From: Zeaxanthinibacter enoshimensis
GTDB taxonomy: Bacteria > Bacteroidota > Bacteroidia > Flavobacteriales > Flavobacteriaceae
Length of the DNA stretch: 64,000 nucleotides
Assembly: GCF_004362865.1 (NCBI RefSeq)
Contig: NZ_SNYI01000001.1
Span: 1,116,001-1,180,000, forward strand
Direction: 5' to 3'
The notes under the pieces were generated by a model, which saw nothing but the letters and a program-made list of their open reading frames with translations, had not been told where the DNA came from and did not search any database. Within the stretch, counting starts at the first letter, position 1. Every line of letters starts with the position of its first letter. The translations under genes were made by a program, and so were the position numbers. Positions 1 to 7,852 of this stretch are shown here, piece by piece.

Positions 1-551
1 AAGAACTATATCCCTGCAGGGCATTAGAACTGGACAAAAACAGGAATACCATGATCCTGGGCGAAGGAGCCGCCATGGCCTGCCTGGAAAAAGGGGCTGT
101 CGAAAATGCGCTGGCCGTCGTTGCAGGAATAGGGTACGCCACCGAACCCTTGCAGCACAGCGTGTCCCTTTCTACCGATGCCCTGTGTTTCCAGCGCTCT
201 ATGAAGATGGCCATAACCGGTATTGATCCTTCTGAAGTGGATGCCGTGGTAATGCATGCCCCAGGCACACGGAAAGGGGACCTGGCAGAATATAATGCCA
301 TCAGAAGTGTTTTCGGCAATGATCTCCCTGCCCTGACCTCCAATAAATGGAAGATAGGTCACACTTTCGGAGCCTCCGGCATGCTGAGTATAGAACTGGC
401 CCTCCTTATGCTGCAGCACCAGCAGTGGATCCCAGTCCCATACCTCAGGAATATGTCATCTCCCGGTCGTTTAAAGTACATCCTTGTGAATGCCGTTGGA
501 TTTGGAGGGAACGCCGTAAGCATACTGTTGCAAAGACCGCAAACTCCCTGA
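1..551 (+). CDS. Beta-ketoacyl-ACP synthase family protein, C-terminal part
   Basis: This is the 3' part of a gene that begins before the window; the first complete codon is at position 3. The visible 182 residues form the second half of a thiolase-fold condensing enzyme, which joins acyl units on an acyl carrier protein. Two histidine motifs typical of ketoacyl synthases are present: HAPGTRKGD (usually HGTGTxxGD) and KWKIGHTFGASG (usually KSxxGHxxGA). The nucleophile cysteine would lie upstream of the window. The gene ends 75 bp before biotin synthase on the same strand, so a role in making the pimeloyl precursor of biotin or another specialised acyl chain is possible, but this is inference from position only. 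The altered first histidine motif suggests a specialised synthase and not the housekeeping FabF. Confidence 0.85.
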   Translation, partial: ELYPCRALELDKNRNTMILGEGAAMACLEKGAVENALAVVAGIGYATEPLQHSVSLSTDALCFQRSMKMAITGIDPSEVDAVVMHAPGTRKGDLAEYNAIRSVFGNDLPALTSNKWKIGHTFGASGMLSIELALLMLQHQQWIPVPYLRNMSSPGRLKYILVNAVGFGGNAVSILLQRPQTP

Positions 552-601
552 CCTGCATTGCAAATTGTTGCCCTTTCTTGGAAAATGTGATCTTTATAGG
601 C

Positions 602-609
602 TATTTTTG
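602..609 (+). promoter_or_regulatory. -7 promoter element of bioB
   Basis: The sequence TATTTTTG matches the Bacteroidota -7 consensus TAnnTTTG and lies 17 nt before the bioB ATG. No clear -33 TTG box was found at the right spacing. Confidence 0.5.
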
Positions 610-626
610 GCACATAAAACAGATGT

Positions 627-1718
627 ATGAGCGCGGAAAGACACAATTGGACCAAAGAGGAAATTCTTGAGATTTATAACCAACCTATGATGGATTTGCT
701 GTTTCGCGCCGCAAATGTTCATCGCGAATTCCACGATCCCAATACAGTTCAGGTTTCTACCCTGCTCTCCATAAAGACCGGGGGATGCCCGGAAGATTGT
801 GGGTACTGCCCGCAGGCTGCCCGGTACCATACAGATATAGAAGGGAACGACCTGATGACGGTTTCCCATGTAAAAGCACAGGCACTCAGAGCTAAAGCTT
901 CGGGAAGTTCCAGGGTGTGCATGGGAGCAGCATGGAGAAACGTGAAAGACGGGCCGGAATTTGACCAGGTCCTGGAAATGGTGCGCACCATCAATAAGCT
1001 GGACATGGAGGTTTGTTGTACACTCGGTATGCTTACCGAGAACCAGGCCCAGCGATTGGCCGAGGCGGGGTTATATGCCTATAATCATAACCTGGATACC
1101 TCCGAGGATTACTATAAGGATGTTATTTCTACGCGTGCTTTTGAAGACCGTCTGAAAACCATAGACAATGTCAGGAAAAGTAATGTTACCGTTTGCAGCG
1201 GTGGGATTATCGGGATGGGCGAAAAACTCGAGGACAGGGCAGGGATGCTGGTTGCCCTGGCAACCCTTAACCCCCAGCCTGAGTCGGTCCCAATCAACGC
1301 CCTGGTAGCGGTAGAGGGGACCCCGATGGAAGACATGGAACCCGTGCCGATCTGGGATATGATCCGTATGGTGGCCACAACCCGCATTGTAATGCCGAAG
1401 ACCCAGGTAAGGCTGTCTGCGGGTAGAACTAATATGAGCCGTGAAGGACAGGCACTTTGCTTCTTCGCCGGGGCTAATTCGATTTTTGCCGGGGATAAAC
1501 TGCTTACCACACCTAACCCCGATGTGAACGAGGACATGGAAATGTTCAAACTCCTGGGACTGAAACCCCAGCAGGCTTTTGTAAAAGCACCACAGCCTAA
1601 GACCGTAGAACAGGAGGAATCGGTGCTGCAACCCCTGGGAGAAAAACCGAAATGGACACGTCCCGGGCACAAGATAGAACGGAACGAGGAGGCCAAGGCT
1701 AAGGCCAGGCGCTCTTAA
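627..1718 (+). CDS. bioB: Biotin synthase
   Basis: Radical SAM enzyme that inserts sulfur into dethiobiotin in the last step of biotin synthesis, in the cytoplasm. The radical SAM cluster motif CPEDCGYC puts the three [4Fe-4S] cysteines at residues 54, 58 and 61. Further family signatures are YNHNLDTS near residue 153 and the late RLSAGRTNMS segment with the arginine that binds the [2Fe-2S] cluster. The length of 363 residues is normal; the last 35 residues are a Lys/Glu-rich tail beyond the barrel. The ATG at 627 follows a TAnnTTTG promoter element, so the gene can be transcribed independently of the ketoacyl synthase before it. No other bio genes are in the window. Confidence 0.97.
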   Translation: MSAERHNWTKEEILEIYNQPMMDLLFRAANVHREFHDPNTVQVSTLLSIKTGGCPEDCGYCPQAARYHTDIEGNDLMTVSHVKAQALRAKASGSSRVCMGAAWRNVKDGPEFDQVLEMVRTINKLDMEVCCTLGMLTENQAQRLAEAGLYAYNHNLDTSEDYYKDVISTRAFEDRLKTIDNVRKSNVTVCSGGIIGMGEKLEDRAGMLVALATLNPQPESVPINALVAVEGTPMEDMEPVPIWDMIRMVATTRIVMPKTQVRLSAGRTNMSREGQALCFFAGANSIFAGDKLLTTPNPDVNEDMEMFKLLGLKPQQAFVKAPQPKTVEQEESVLQPLGEKPKWTRPGHKIERNEEAKAKARRS

Positions 1719-1782
1719 GTTATCGTTAATATACCGGTTCAGCTTCTGCAGCTTTTATAACTTTACAGGCTAAAGAACCAGA

Positions 1783-2673
1783 TTGGCTTTGAACCTACAA
1801 GAGATACCAAAAGTTGCTTCTATCAGTAAGGAAGCGTTTATAAGGGACTACTACAAACCGCAGAAACCTGTGGTGCTGCAGGGTTTGGTATCCGATTGGC
1901 CCGCTTACCATAAGTGGAGCCTGGAATACATCCGGGATATAGCAGGGTCAAAAGAGGTGCCGTTATATGACAACCGGCCGGTGAGTCATAAAGATGGTTT
2001 TAACCAGGCGCACGCCAAGATGCGAATGGATGAGTACATCGATCTTCTTAAAAAAGGGCCCACCCAGTACCGCATTTTTTTATGGAATTTACTCAAAGAG
2101 GTTCCTGCCCTGCAGCAGGACTTCAGTTATCCTGACCTGGGGCTACCGTTTTTAAAAAGCCTGCCTATGCTTTTCTTTGGCGGACAGGATGCCTACACCT
2201 TTATGCACTATGATATAGACCTGGGGAACATCTTCCACGTACATTTTGAAGGTGAGAAAGAGTGCATTCTCTTTCCCCAGACCCAGACCCCGTACTTATA
2301 CAAGGTGCCTCATTCCCTGATCACCCATGAGAGTATAGATTTCTCCAACCCGGACCTGGATCACTGGCCGGCCCTGAAACACGCCAGCGGACATCGCACC
2401 ACCCTTCAACACGGGGAAGTGCTATATATGCCGGAAGGGTACTGGCACTATATGCGCTACCTGGATGCAGGGTTTTCCATGAGCCTGAGAGCATTGCCCT
2501 TACGCCCGAAGAACCTGGGAAAAGCACTGTATAATGTGGTCTGGATGCGGTATTATGACGCGATGATGCGCAAACTTAAAGGGGAAGAATGGATCCGCTG
2601 GAAGAACGAGGAAGCTATCAGGAGAACCCATGAGCATTTACAGGTCCTGGAACATAGCGAGCAGGCGGGTTAA
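1783..2673 (+). CDS. Cupin-like (JmjC-type) domain protein
   Basis: A 296-residue protein with a JmjC/cupin_8 fold, a family of Fe(II)/2-oxoglutarate oxygenases that hydroxylate proteins or small molecules. The metal triad is visible: H142 and D144 in MHYDIDLGN and a distal His at 222 in YWHYMRY. The N-terminal segment (KPVVLQGLVSDWPAYHKWS) is the usual cupin_8 entry motif. The start used here is TTG at 1783, because no ATG fits and the family starts near this point. The stop overlaps by 4 bp with the stop of the convergent recX. The substrate cannot be told from sequence; bacterial homologues are mostly uncharacterised. Confidence 0.85.
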   Translation: MALNLQEIPKVASISKEAFIRDYYKPQKPVVLQGLVSDWPAYHKWSLEYIRDIAGSKEVPLYDNRPVSHKDGFNQAHAKMRMDEYIDLLKKGPTQYRIFLWNLLKEVPALQQDFSYPDLGLPFLKSLPMLFFGGQDAYTFMHYDIDLGNIFHVHFEGEKECILFPQTQTPYLYKVPHSLITHESIDFSNPDLDHWPALKHASGHRTTLQHGEVLYMPEGYWHYMRYLDAGFSMSLRALPLRPKNLGKALYNVVWMRYYDAMMRKLKGEEWIRWKNEEAIRRTHEHLQVLEHSEQAG

Positions 2674-3143
2674 CCGATAAGTTCCCCTAGTTTCTCGTAG
2701 ACCAGGTGGGATTCCCAGCCACGGTATAACAGGTAATCGGCCAGTTTCTTTTTTCGTTTCAGGGGGTTCTTCTCCCGGATCTGTTCCAGCCTTTTCAGGG
2801 CCAGGGCGTGCAGCGTTTCTTCGTATCCTTCCTCGGTCTCTTTTAAAGCTTCGCGGATTATGAATTCCGAGATGTCTCTTTGTTTGAGTTCCATCCGGAT
2901 ACGAACCCTTCCCCATGATTTCTGGTGGTACTTTCCCCTTGCGAAGGCTTTGGCAAAACGCTCTTCATTCAGGTAATTCTCCTGTATCAGGTGTCCTATG
3001 ATCTGGTCTATGGCCTCGGGGATCATATTCATCTTAAGGAGTTTCTCCCGCACTTCCTTATGGCACCGTTCCTGGTAGGCGCAATAGCTTTCTATCTTGC
3101 TCCTGGCTTCGTCCAGGGTGTAAGTTGCACGTGAAAAATACAT
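2670..3143 (-). CDS. recX: Regulatory protein RecX
   Basis: RecX binds and modulates RecA filaments during recombination and the SOS response. The protein is about 157 residues, all helical, with the three tandem three-helix repeats of the family. Typical segments are TLDEARSKIESYCAYQERCH, then LIQENYLNEERFAKAFARGK, and WGRVRIRMELKQRDIS. I place the start at 3143 (MYFSRATYT) and not at the ATG six codons upstream, because a TAAATTTG promoter element at 3150-3157 falls between the two. recA is not in the window. The gene converges on the cupin gene with overlapping stops. Confidence 0.93.
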   Translation of the reverse strand: MYFSRATYTLDEARSKIESYCAYQERCHKEVREKLLKMNMIPEAIDQIIGHLIQENYLNEERFAKAFARGKYHQKSWGRVRIRMELKQRDISEFIIREALKETEEGYEETLHALALKRLEQIREKNPLKRKKKLADYLLYRGWESHLVYEKLGELIG

Positions 3144-3149
3144 AGGCCA

Positions 3150-3157
3150 CAAATTTA
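3150..3157 (-). promoter_or_regulatory. -7 promoter element of recX
   Basis: Reads TAAATTTG on the minus strand and ends only 6 nt before the ATG at 3143, so the transcript may have almost no leader. Confidence 0.5.
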
Positions 3158-3167
3158 GCAAGACATT

Positions 3168-5552
3168 TCACGGGATTTTCCTTCTAAGGGTAACTTTTTG
3201 ACTTTTACTCCTGTATAAAACCGAATCTGCTCTAACCGATGTTTCCCCAGTCCCCTCTGTAAGTTCAATAGTTCCGGGACCCGGGAGGTTTAACTCTATT
3301 GTCCACCCCGGATTCTCCTGGGTAACGGTCAGGGTTTCCAGGGAGTCTTTCCTGGTATAATATACTGAAATGGTATTATCCCCGATTGCCACATTCATAA
3401 GGGATACATCAGACCATGTCTCAGGCATCCGGGGTGTCACCTTAACCAGTTTTTCATGTGCCCTGGGCCGGACGCCAAAGAATTGCTGAACGATCGGGAT
3501 CGCAAAACTATAGATGTTCCATGCCTGGACGATCATCCCGTAATCCGGGGATACTTCGTACATGCTGCCGGGAAGGGCATAACTGAAGGTACGGGTCATT
3601 CGCTTCAGGTAGTCCAAAGCCATCTCGGGGCGTCCGTAGTTATTCTCGGCAATTGCCTGTACCCCTGTAGGTAAGGTCATAACGGCCCCTGTATAAGAAA
3701 AGACCTTACTCCCTTTAAAGGAACCCTCTTCTTTCCCTGCGCTTTCATCTCGGTCTATTCCTGTTACAAATACGCCATAAGGATTTACAAATTTTTCCGC
3801 AGTTTGCAGTGCCTGGATGGCCTTGAGAGAATCGGCTACCTTCATTTCCATTGGAGTGTTAACTACCCAGTTGTGATGTAGTACAAAAGGACGGGGTTTA
3901 TCGGAGGGTGAGTTCCTGATTTTTTCTGCGGTGCGTTTTAATTCTTCAATGGCCCAGGGTTTGTTCAGGGTATCCGCCCTGATGATCGCATCTTTGATCA
4001 ATCGCAAGGCCTGCTCGTCTGTTCCAATAAAATCGGCATAAGACTTAAATTCTTCGGACCAGAATTCATTATTGATCTTGGTTTTTAGTTTTTCGGCCAG
4101 ATCACGATAATATGCGGCAACCTTGGAGTCCCCCATTACGACCGCCATCTGTGCTGCGTCCTCAAATGCCCTTTGAGTATAGACTGCCACGTCTATCATT
4201 TCGCTGTCCATCCCGTGGATCTCCATCATCCCGAACCCATCGGGGAAAAGATTCTTATTGGTATCCTTCTCGTCCATCAGCCATTGCAGGCCTTTCTTTA
4301 CAGTCGGGTAGTATTTCTCCAGGAATTCCCGGTCTCCGGTCCATAAAAAGGTTTCCCAGATAAGGGAGGCGAACTGTGGGGTTTCATTTATATTGCCGGG
4401 ATTAAATACCTTGCCATTGGTAGACATCTCGTGAATGATGCGCCCATTGCCATTCTCAGCCTCGGACACACTGTCCAGCAGGGAAATGGTTCGTAAGGCC
4501 GGCTCCCACTGCCCGATAGCCATATATCCTTTCAGGGCATATTCGCTGTCGACCCCGAACCACCAAGGGTAGTCGGGAATGCCCGCCGTGATACCTGTCC
4601 CGATCTCGGGTACGGTTCTTACCAGCCAATCCGAATTGTATTTCAGCCATTCAAAGGCCTCGGCAATTGAGGAATCGGGAATATTCAGTTTGGATCGGGA
4701 TGCAAGCTGCTGGTATCGCTTTTTCTTGGTAGTAACAAGAGAGACCACCTGATCCCGAATTTCATTAAAGGTTTCCAGGGCTTGTTCTTTCCCATTGTAC
4801 GACCCGCTTATCACAAGGTTAAGTATTTGTTCTTCCCCGGCTTTTACCTTAAGCGGGTACACTAACGCTGCAGCGGCGCCCTGCCTGGAATAATGTGTAT
4901 GGGTCTCACGCAATTCCCTGGCTCTGTTCTCTGAGCCTACCACGCTGAACCAGGGATTCGCCTGGTCCTTGAATATCGCCAGATTTTCTTCAAATGTTAC
5001 GATATCAAGAGTGTCATGCATACCTGTTTCCTCACCCAGCCATGTGGGTCGAAGGTCAGAAAAAGCAGTGAATTCAAAATCGAATTCCAGGTCTTTGTTT
5101 CCCGAATTTGAGAAGAGATACTGAATTATTATTCCTTGTTTTCCATCCGGGACTACCTGGAGACGTTTTATTTTCATCGGAATCGCTTCCGGATAGTATT
5201 CCAGGACATTGGCCATAGGGTAATTCACAAACCGATCTGCCTTCTCCAGCGATAGAGAATCTCCCTGATGGATCAATCGGGCAGAAAAGCCGTCCATTAA
5301 TTTTACAGGGTGATTCCAGATTCCCCCCATCTCGCCTTTGATGTGCCATCCTATTTCCTGGAAACTTCCGTCCTGCTGCCCTACCATATAAACTCGATCG
5401 CCTGCAGTGACGTAAGGGGAAGAGATGTATTCTGCCCGGCCTTCAATTGACGGTAAGTCCTGCAGTATACCGGTCAGCTGACCTTTGTTCTTCTCCCCGG
5501 GGGAACATCCCAGGAACAGGAAAAGAAAAGTAAAGAAATACAGGGATTTCAT
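3168..5552 (-). CDS. Glycoside hydrolase lipoprotein, glycogen-debranching-like (alpha/alpha)6 barrel
   Basis: A 794-residue exported enzyme. The N-terminus MKSLYFFTFLFLFLGC is a lipoprotein signal with the lipid-anchored Cys at 16. Residues about 20-290 look like a beta-rich substrate-binding domain, and about 300-700 like the (alpha/alpha)6 barrel of amylo-alpha-1,6-glucosidase/GH63-type enzymes. Segments supporting this are DYPWWFGVDSEYALKGYMA, NPGNINETPQFASLIWE and EYYPTVKKGLQWLMDEKD. The last 80 residues form a beta domain. It probably trims alpha-glucosidic or mannosidic chains at the cell surface. It stands alone, with no susCD pair or other glycan genes nearby, so the substrate is unknown. 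Family assignment is by motif reading, not by search. Confidence 0.8.
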   Translation of the reverse strand: MKSLYFFTFLFLFLGCSPGEKNKGQLTGILQDLPSIEGRAEYISSPYVTAGDRVYMVGQQDGSFQEIGWHIKGEMGGIWNHPVKLMDGFSARLIHQGDSLSLEKADRFVNYPMANVLEYYPEAIPMKIKRLQVVPDGKQGIIIQYLFSNSGNKDLEFDFEFTAFSDLRPTWLGEETGMHDTLDIVTFEENLAIFKDQANPWFSVVGSENRARELRETHTHYSRQGAAAALVYPLKVKAGEEQILNLVISGSYNGKEQALETFNEIRDQVVSLVTTKKKRYQQLASRSKLNIPDSSIAEAFEWLKYNSDWLVRTVPEIGTGITAGIPDYPWWFGVDSEYALKGYMAIGQWEPALRTISLLDSVSEAENGNGRIIHEMSTNGKVFNPGNINETPQFASLIWETFLWTGDREFLEKYYPTVKKGLQWLMDEKDTNKNLFPDGFGMMEIHGMDSEMIDVAVYTQRAFEDAAQMAVVMGDSKVAAYYRDLAEKLKTKINNEFWSEEFKSYADFIGTDEQALRLIKDAIIRADTLNKPWAIEELKRTAEKIRNSPSDKPRPFVLHHNWVVNTPMEMKVADSLKAIQALQTAEKFVNPYGVFVTGIDRDESAGKEEGSFKGSKVFSYTGAVMTLPTGVQAIAENNYGRPEMALDYLKRMTRTFSYALPGSMYEVSPDYGMIVQAWNIYSFAIPIVQQFFGVRPRAHEKLVKVTPRMPETWSDVSLMNVAIGDNTISVYYTRKDSLETLTVTQENPGWTIELNLPGPGTIELTEGTGETSVRADSVLYRSKSQKVTLRRKIP

Positions 5553-5601
5553 GGGTTGGTAAAACTTAAAAGATCAGGATTTAAGTTAGTGATTTTAAGG
5601 C

Positions 5602-5637
5602 AAAAAAAAAGCGACTCCCGTTATGGGAATCGCTTTT
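5602..5637 (-). terminator. Rho-independent terminator after rng
   Basis: On the minus strand the stem AAAAGCGATTCCC/GGGAGTCGCTTTT (one G-U pair, loop ATAAC) is followed by a long T run. It lies between the rng stop and the glycosidase start. Confidence 0.85.
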
Positions 5638-5640
5638 AAT

Positions 5641-7188
5641 TTAGTTAAGGGTCTGACCTTCTTTGTCTTTAAAACAGTACTCGAGATACGTATACGCATC
5701 CCGGGGTTGGATCTTTATCCACTTCTTGTGCTCTAAAAACCATTTAGAACGTATGGAAGGGAAGCCCTTGGTCAGGTATGCCGCAATAAACGGATGGGTG
5801 TTCAATGTGATACTTTTGTCTTTCCCGGCACCTTTTAATAGGCGCTCCAGGTCAACGTTGATCTTTTCTATCAGCACAATGGGTGCTTCTATTTCCTGGC
5901 CATTACCACTGGGGTTGGCTTCGGTTGTTTTGATCTTCATTTCCGGACGTACCCGTTGTCTTGTGATCTGTATAAGGCCGAACTTGCTCGGAGGCAAGAT
6001 CTTGTGTTTGGCCCTGTCGTCTTTCATCTCGTTCCTGAGGTGATCGAACAGTTTTCGCCTGTGGTCCGATTTTACCATATCGATAAAATCCACCACGATG
6101 ATCCCGCCCATATCGCGAAGGCGCAATTGCCTTGCAATTTCAGTAGCGGCCAACAGGTTTACCTCGAAGGCAGTGTCCTCTTGGTTCTTGGCCTTATTAG
6201 AACGGTTCCCACTATTGACATCAATTACATGTAATGCCTCTGTGTGTTCTATGATCAGGTAAGCACCTTTACTCATAGAAGCCGTTCGGCCGAAGGAAGT
6301 TTTGATCTGGCGATCTATTCCGAATTTTTCAAAAATCGGGACAGGTGACGAATACAGTTTTACAATAGACTCCTTTTCGGGCTCGATTTCCAGAACATAA
6401 TCCTTGATCTGGTTATAAAGCGTTTCATCATCCACATGTATGCCGGTAAAACTGTCGTTGAAAACATCCCTCAGTATAGAGGAAGCACGATTCATTTCTA
6501 CCAGGACTTTGGATGGGGTGGGCGCTTTATATAATTTCTTACACATTGCTGTCCATTTATCCAGCAAATTCTGAAGGTCCTTGTCCAACTCGGCGACTTT
6601 CTTGCCTTCTGCCACGGTTCTGATGATCACTCCAAATCCCTTGGGCTTAATACTTTTAATAAGCCTTTTAAGTCGGTCTTTCTCCTCTTTACTACCGATC
6701 TTCTGGGAAACAGAGACACGATCTGAAAAAGGGACCATAACCAGGTAACGCCCTGCTATCGAAAGCTCGGAGCTGATCCTTGGTCCTTTGGTGGAAATGG
6801 GTTCTTTTACTATCTGAACCAGTAGGGATTGATTCGCTTTGATAACATCCTTGATGCTACCATTCTTATCAATATCTTTTTCGAATGGAAAATTCTTCAG
6901 GGAAAAGTCTTTAAGCTTCCCCGTACTCGCAGCTTTCACAAATTTTAACATCGAGGCCAACTGTGGTCCCAGGTCGTGGTAATGCAAAAAGGCATCTTTT
7001 TCATAGCCAACATTTACGAATGCTGCATTCAGACCGGTAACCGGCTTCCTGATCTTGGCGATCATGATGTCGCCCACGTTAAAATTGTTGGTGTCCTCTT
7101 CTTTGTGTAGTTCTATTAATTTTCCATCTTTCAGTAAGGCAAAATCGACGGCATTGGAATTGGATCTTACGACTAATTCTCTATTCAC
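5641..7188 (-). CDS. rng: Ribonuclease E/G family endoribonuclease
   Basis: Single-strand endoribonuclease of the RNase G/CafA family, acting in rRNA 5'-end maturation and mRNA decay. An S1-like domain occupies about residues 35-125 (VGDIMIAKIRKPVTGLNAAF). The catalytic Mg-binding aspartates sit in VIDVNSGNR near 323 and VVDFIDM near 366. The C-terminal part ends after about 515 residues, so the long scaffold tail of E. coli RNase E is absent. The Zn-link CPxC motif that joins RNase E subunits is missing: the place reads TEANPSGNGQ. I favour GTG at 7188 (MNRELVVRSN), since family members begin this way; a TTG three codons upstream at 7197 is also possible. A strong terminator follows. Confidence 0.93.
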   Translation of the reverse strand: MNRELVVRSNSNAVDFALLKDGKLIELHKEEDTNNFNVGDIMIAKIRKPVTGLNAAFVNVGYEKDAFLHYHDLGPQLASMLKFVKAASTGKLKDFSLKNFPFEKDIDKNGSIKDVIKANQSLLVQIVKEPISTKGPRISSELSIAGRYLVMVPFSDRVSVSQKIGSKEEKDRLKRLIKSIKPKGFGVIIRTVAEGKKVAELDKDLQNLLDKWTAMCKKLYKAPTPSKVLVEMNRASSILRDVFNDSFTGIHVDDETLYNQIKDYVLEIEPEKESIVKLYSSPVPIFEKFGIDRQIKTSFGRTASMSKGAYLIIEHTEALHVIDVNSGNRSNKAKNQEDTAFEVNLLAATEIARQLRLRDMGGIIVVDFIDMVKSDHRRKLFDHLRNEMKDDRAKHKILPPSKFGLIQITRQRVRPEMKIKTTEANPSGNGQEIEAPIVLIEKINVDLERLLKGAGKDKSITLNTHPFIAAYLTKGFPSIRSKWFLEHKKWIKIQPRDAYTYLEYCFKDKEGQTLN

Positions 7189-7324
7189 CTGAATCAATTT
7201 ATATCCACCCCGAATTGGGATGAATGGTTAAACAATATTTGTTGCAGGTTGTATTTAACCCGTCGAAATCCTTTTGGAATTTCTATGTCAATGAACGTAT
7301 AAAGCGAAAAAGTAGTTATGAAAA

Positions 7325-7414
7325 CTACTTTTTCTTGTGTCGGTTGGCTCTTCTGCGTTTCTTACGCTTGTGAGTAGCCACCTTATGTCTCTTTCTTTTT
7401 TTACCACTCGGCAT
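7325..7414 (-). CDS. Tiny, extremely basic protein (29 aa)
   Basis: A 29-codon reading frame on the minus strand from ATG at 7414 to TAG at 7325. It begins MPSGKKRKRHKV and ends RRRANRHKKK; 19 of 29 residues are Lys, Arg or His, with no acidic residue. It sits between the HU gene (23 bp upstream) and rng (136 bp downstream) on the same strand. I recall near-identical small proteins at this place in other Flavobacteriia, which argues that it is real. Such composition fits a ribosome or nucleic-acid-associated peptide, but it does not match the start of the small ribosomal protein THX (MGKGD...). Function is unknown. Confidence 0.7.
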   Translation of the reverse strand: MPSGKKRKRHKVATHKRKKRRRANRHKKK

Positions 7415-7437
7415 AGAGTTCTACTTTTAAAAGGTTA

Positions 7438-7728
7438 TTATTTTACTTGAACGTTACTTTTTACTCCTTCTACAAAAACCTTTGCAGGTTTAAATGCCGG
7501 GATGTTGTGGGCCGGGATCTTTATGGTAGTATTCTTGGAGATGTTCCTTCCGGTCTTTTCAGCCCTGGTTTTGACAATAAAACTTCCGAATCCTCTAAGG
7601 TATACATTATCACCGTTTTCCAGTGAAGATTTTACCTCTTCCATAAACGTTTCTACCGTCGCCTGTACGTCTCCTTTTTCAATTCCCAGCTTTTCTGAGA
7701 TTTTCGATACGATATCCGCTTTCGTCAT
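7438..7728 (-). CDS. hup: HU/IHF-family DNA-binding protein
   Basis: A 96-residue histone-like protein that bends and compacts DNA as a dimer. The start MTKADIVSKISEKLGI at 7728 is typical of HU; longer readings upstream run through the promoter. The DNA-binding arm region shows VYLRGFGSFIVKTRAEKTGRN and the conserved arm-tip proline appears in IPAHNIPAFKPAK. It is divergent from mutY and carries its own promoter at 7766-7773. The family has HU and IHF branches that cannot be separated here. Confidence 0.93.
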   Translation of the reverse strand: MTKADIVSKISEKLGIEKGDVQATVETFMEEVKSSLENGDNVYLRGFGSFIVKTRAEKTGRNISKNTTIKIPAHNIPAFKPAKVFVEGVKSNVQVK

Positions 7729-7765
7729 TGCAAAAATTAATTTTCTATGTGTTTTTAAAGGGATG

Positions 7766-7773
7766 CAAATATA
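7766..7773 (-). promoter_or_regulatory. -7 promoter element of HU gene
   Basis: TATATTTG on the minus strand, 37 nt before the HU ATG; faces away from the mutY promoter. Confidence 0.55.
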
Positions 7774-7827
7774 TAAATTAAATTCGTTCTTTCGTCTTAA
7801 CAAACTAATATTAAGTCCTTAAACCGT

Positions 7828-7835
7828 TACTTTTG
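7828..7835 (+). promoter_or_regulatory. -7 promoter element of mutY
   Basis: TACTTTTG, 17 nt before the mutY ATG, the first promoter of the mutY-ssb-gldE-gldD run. Confidence 0.5.
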
Positions 7836-7852
7836 TTCTTTATACCCAGCAC

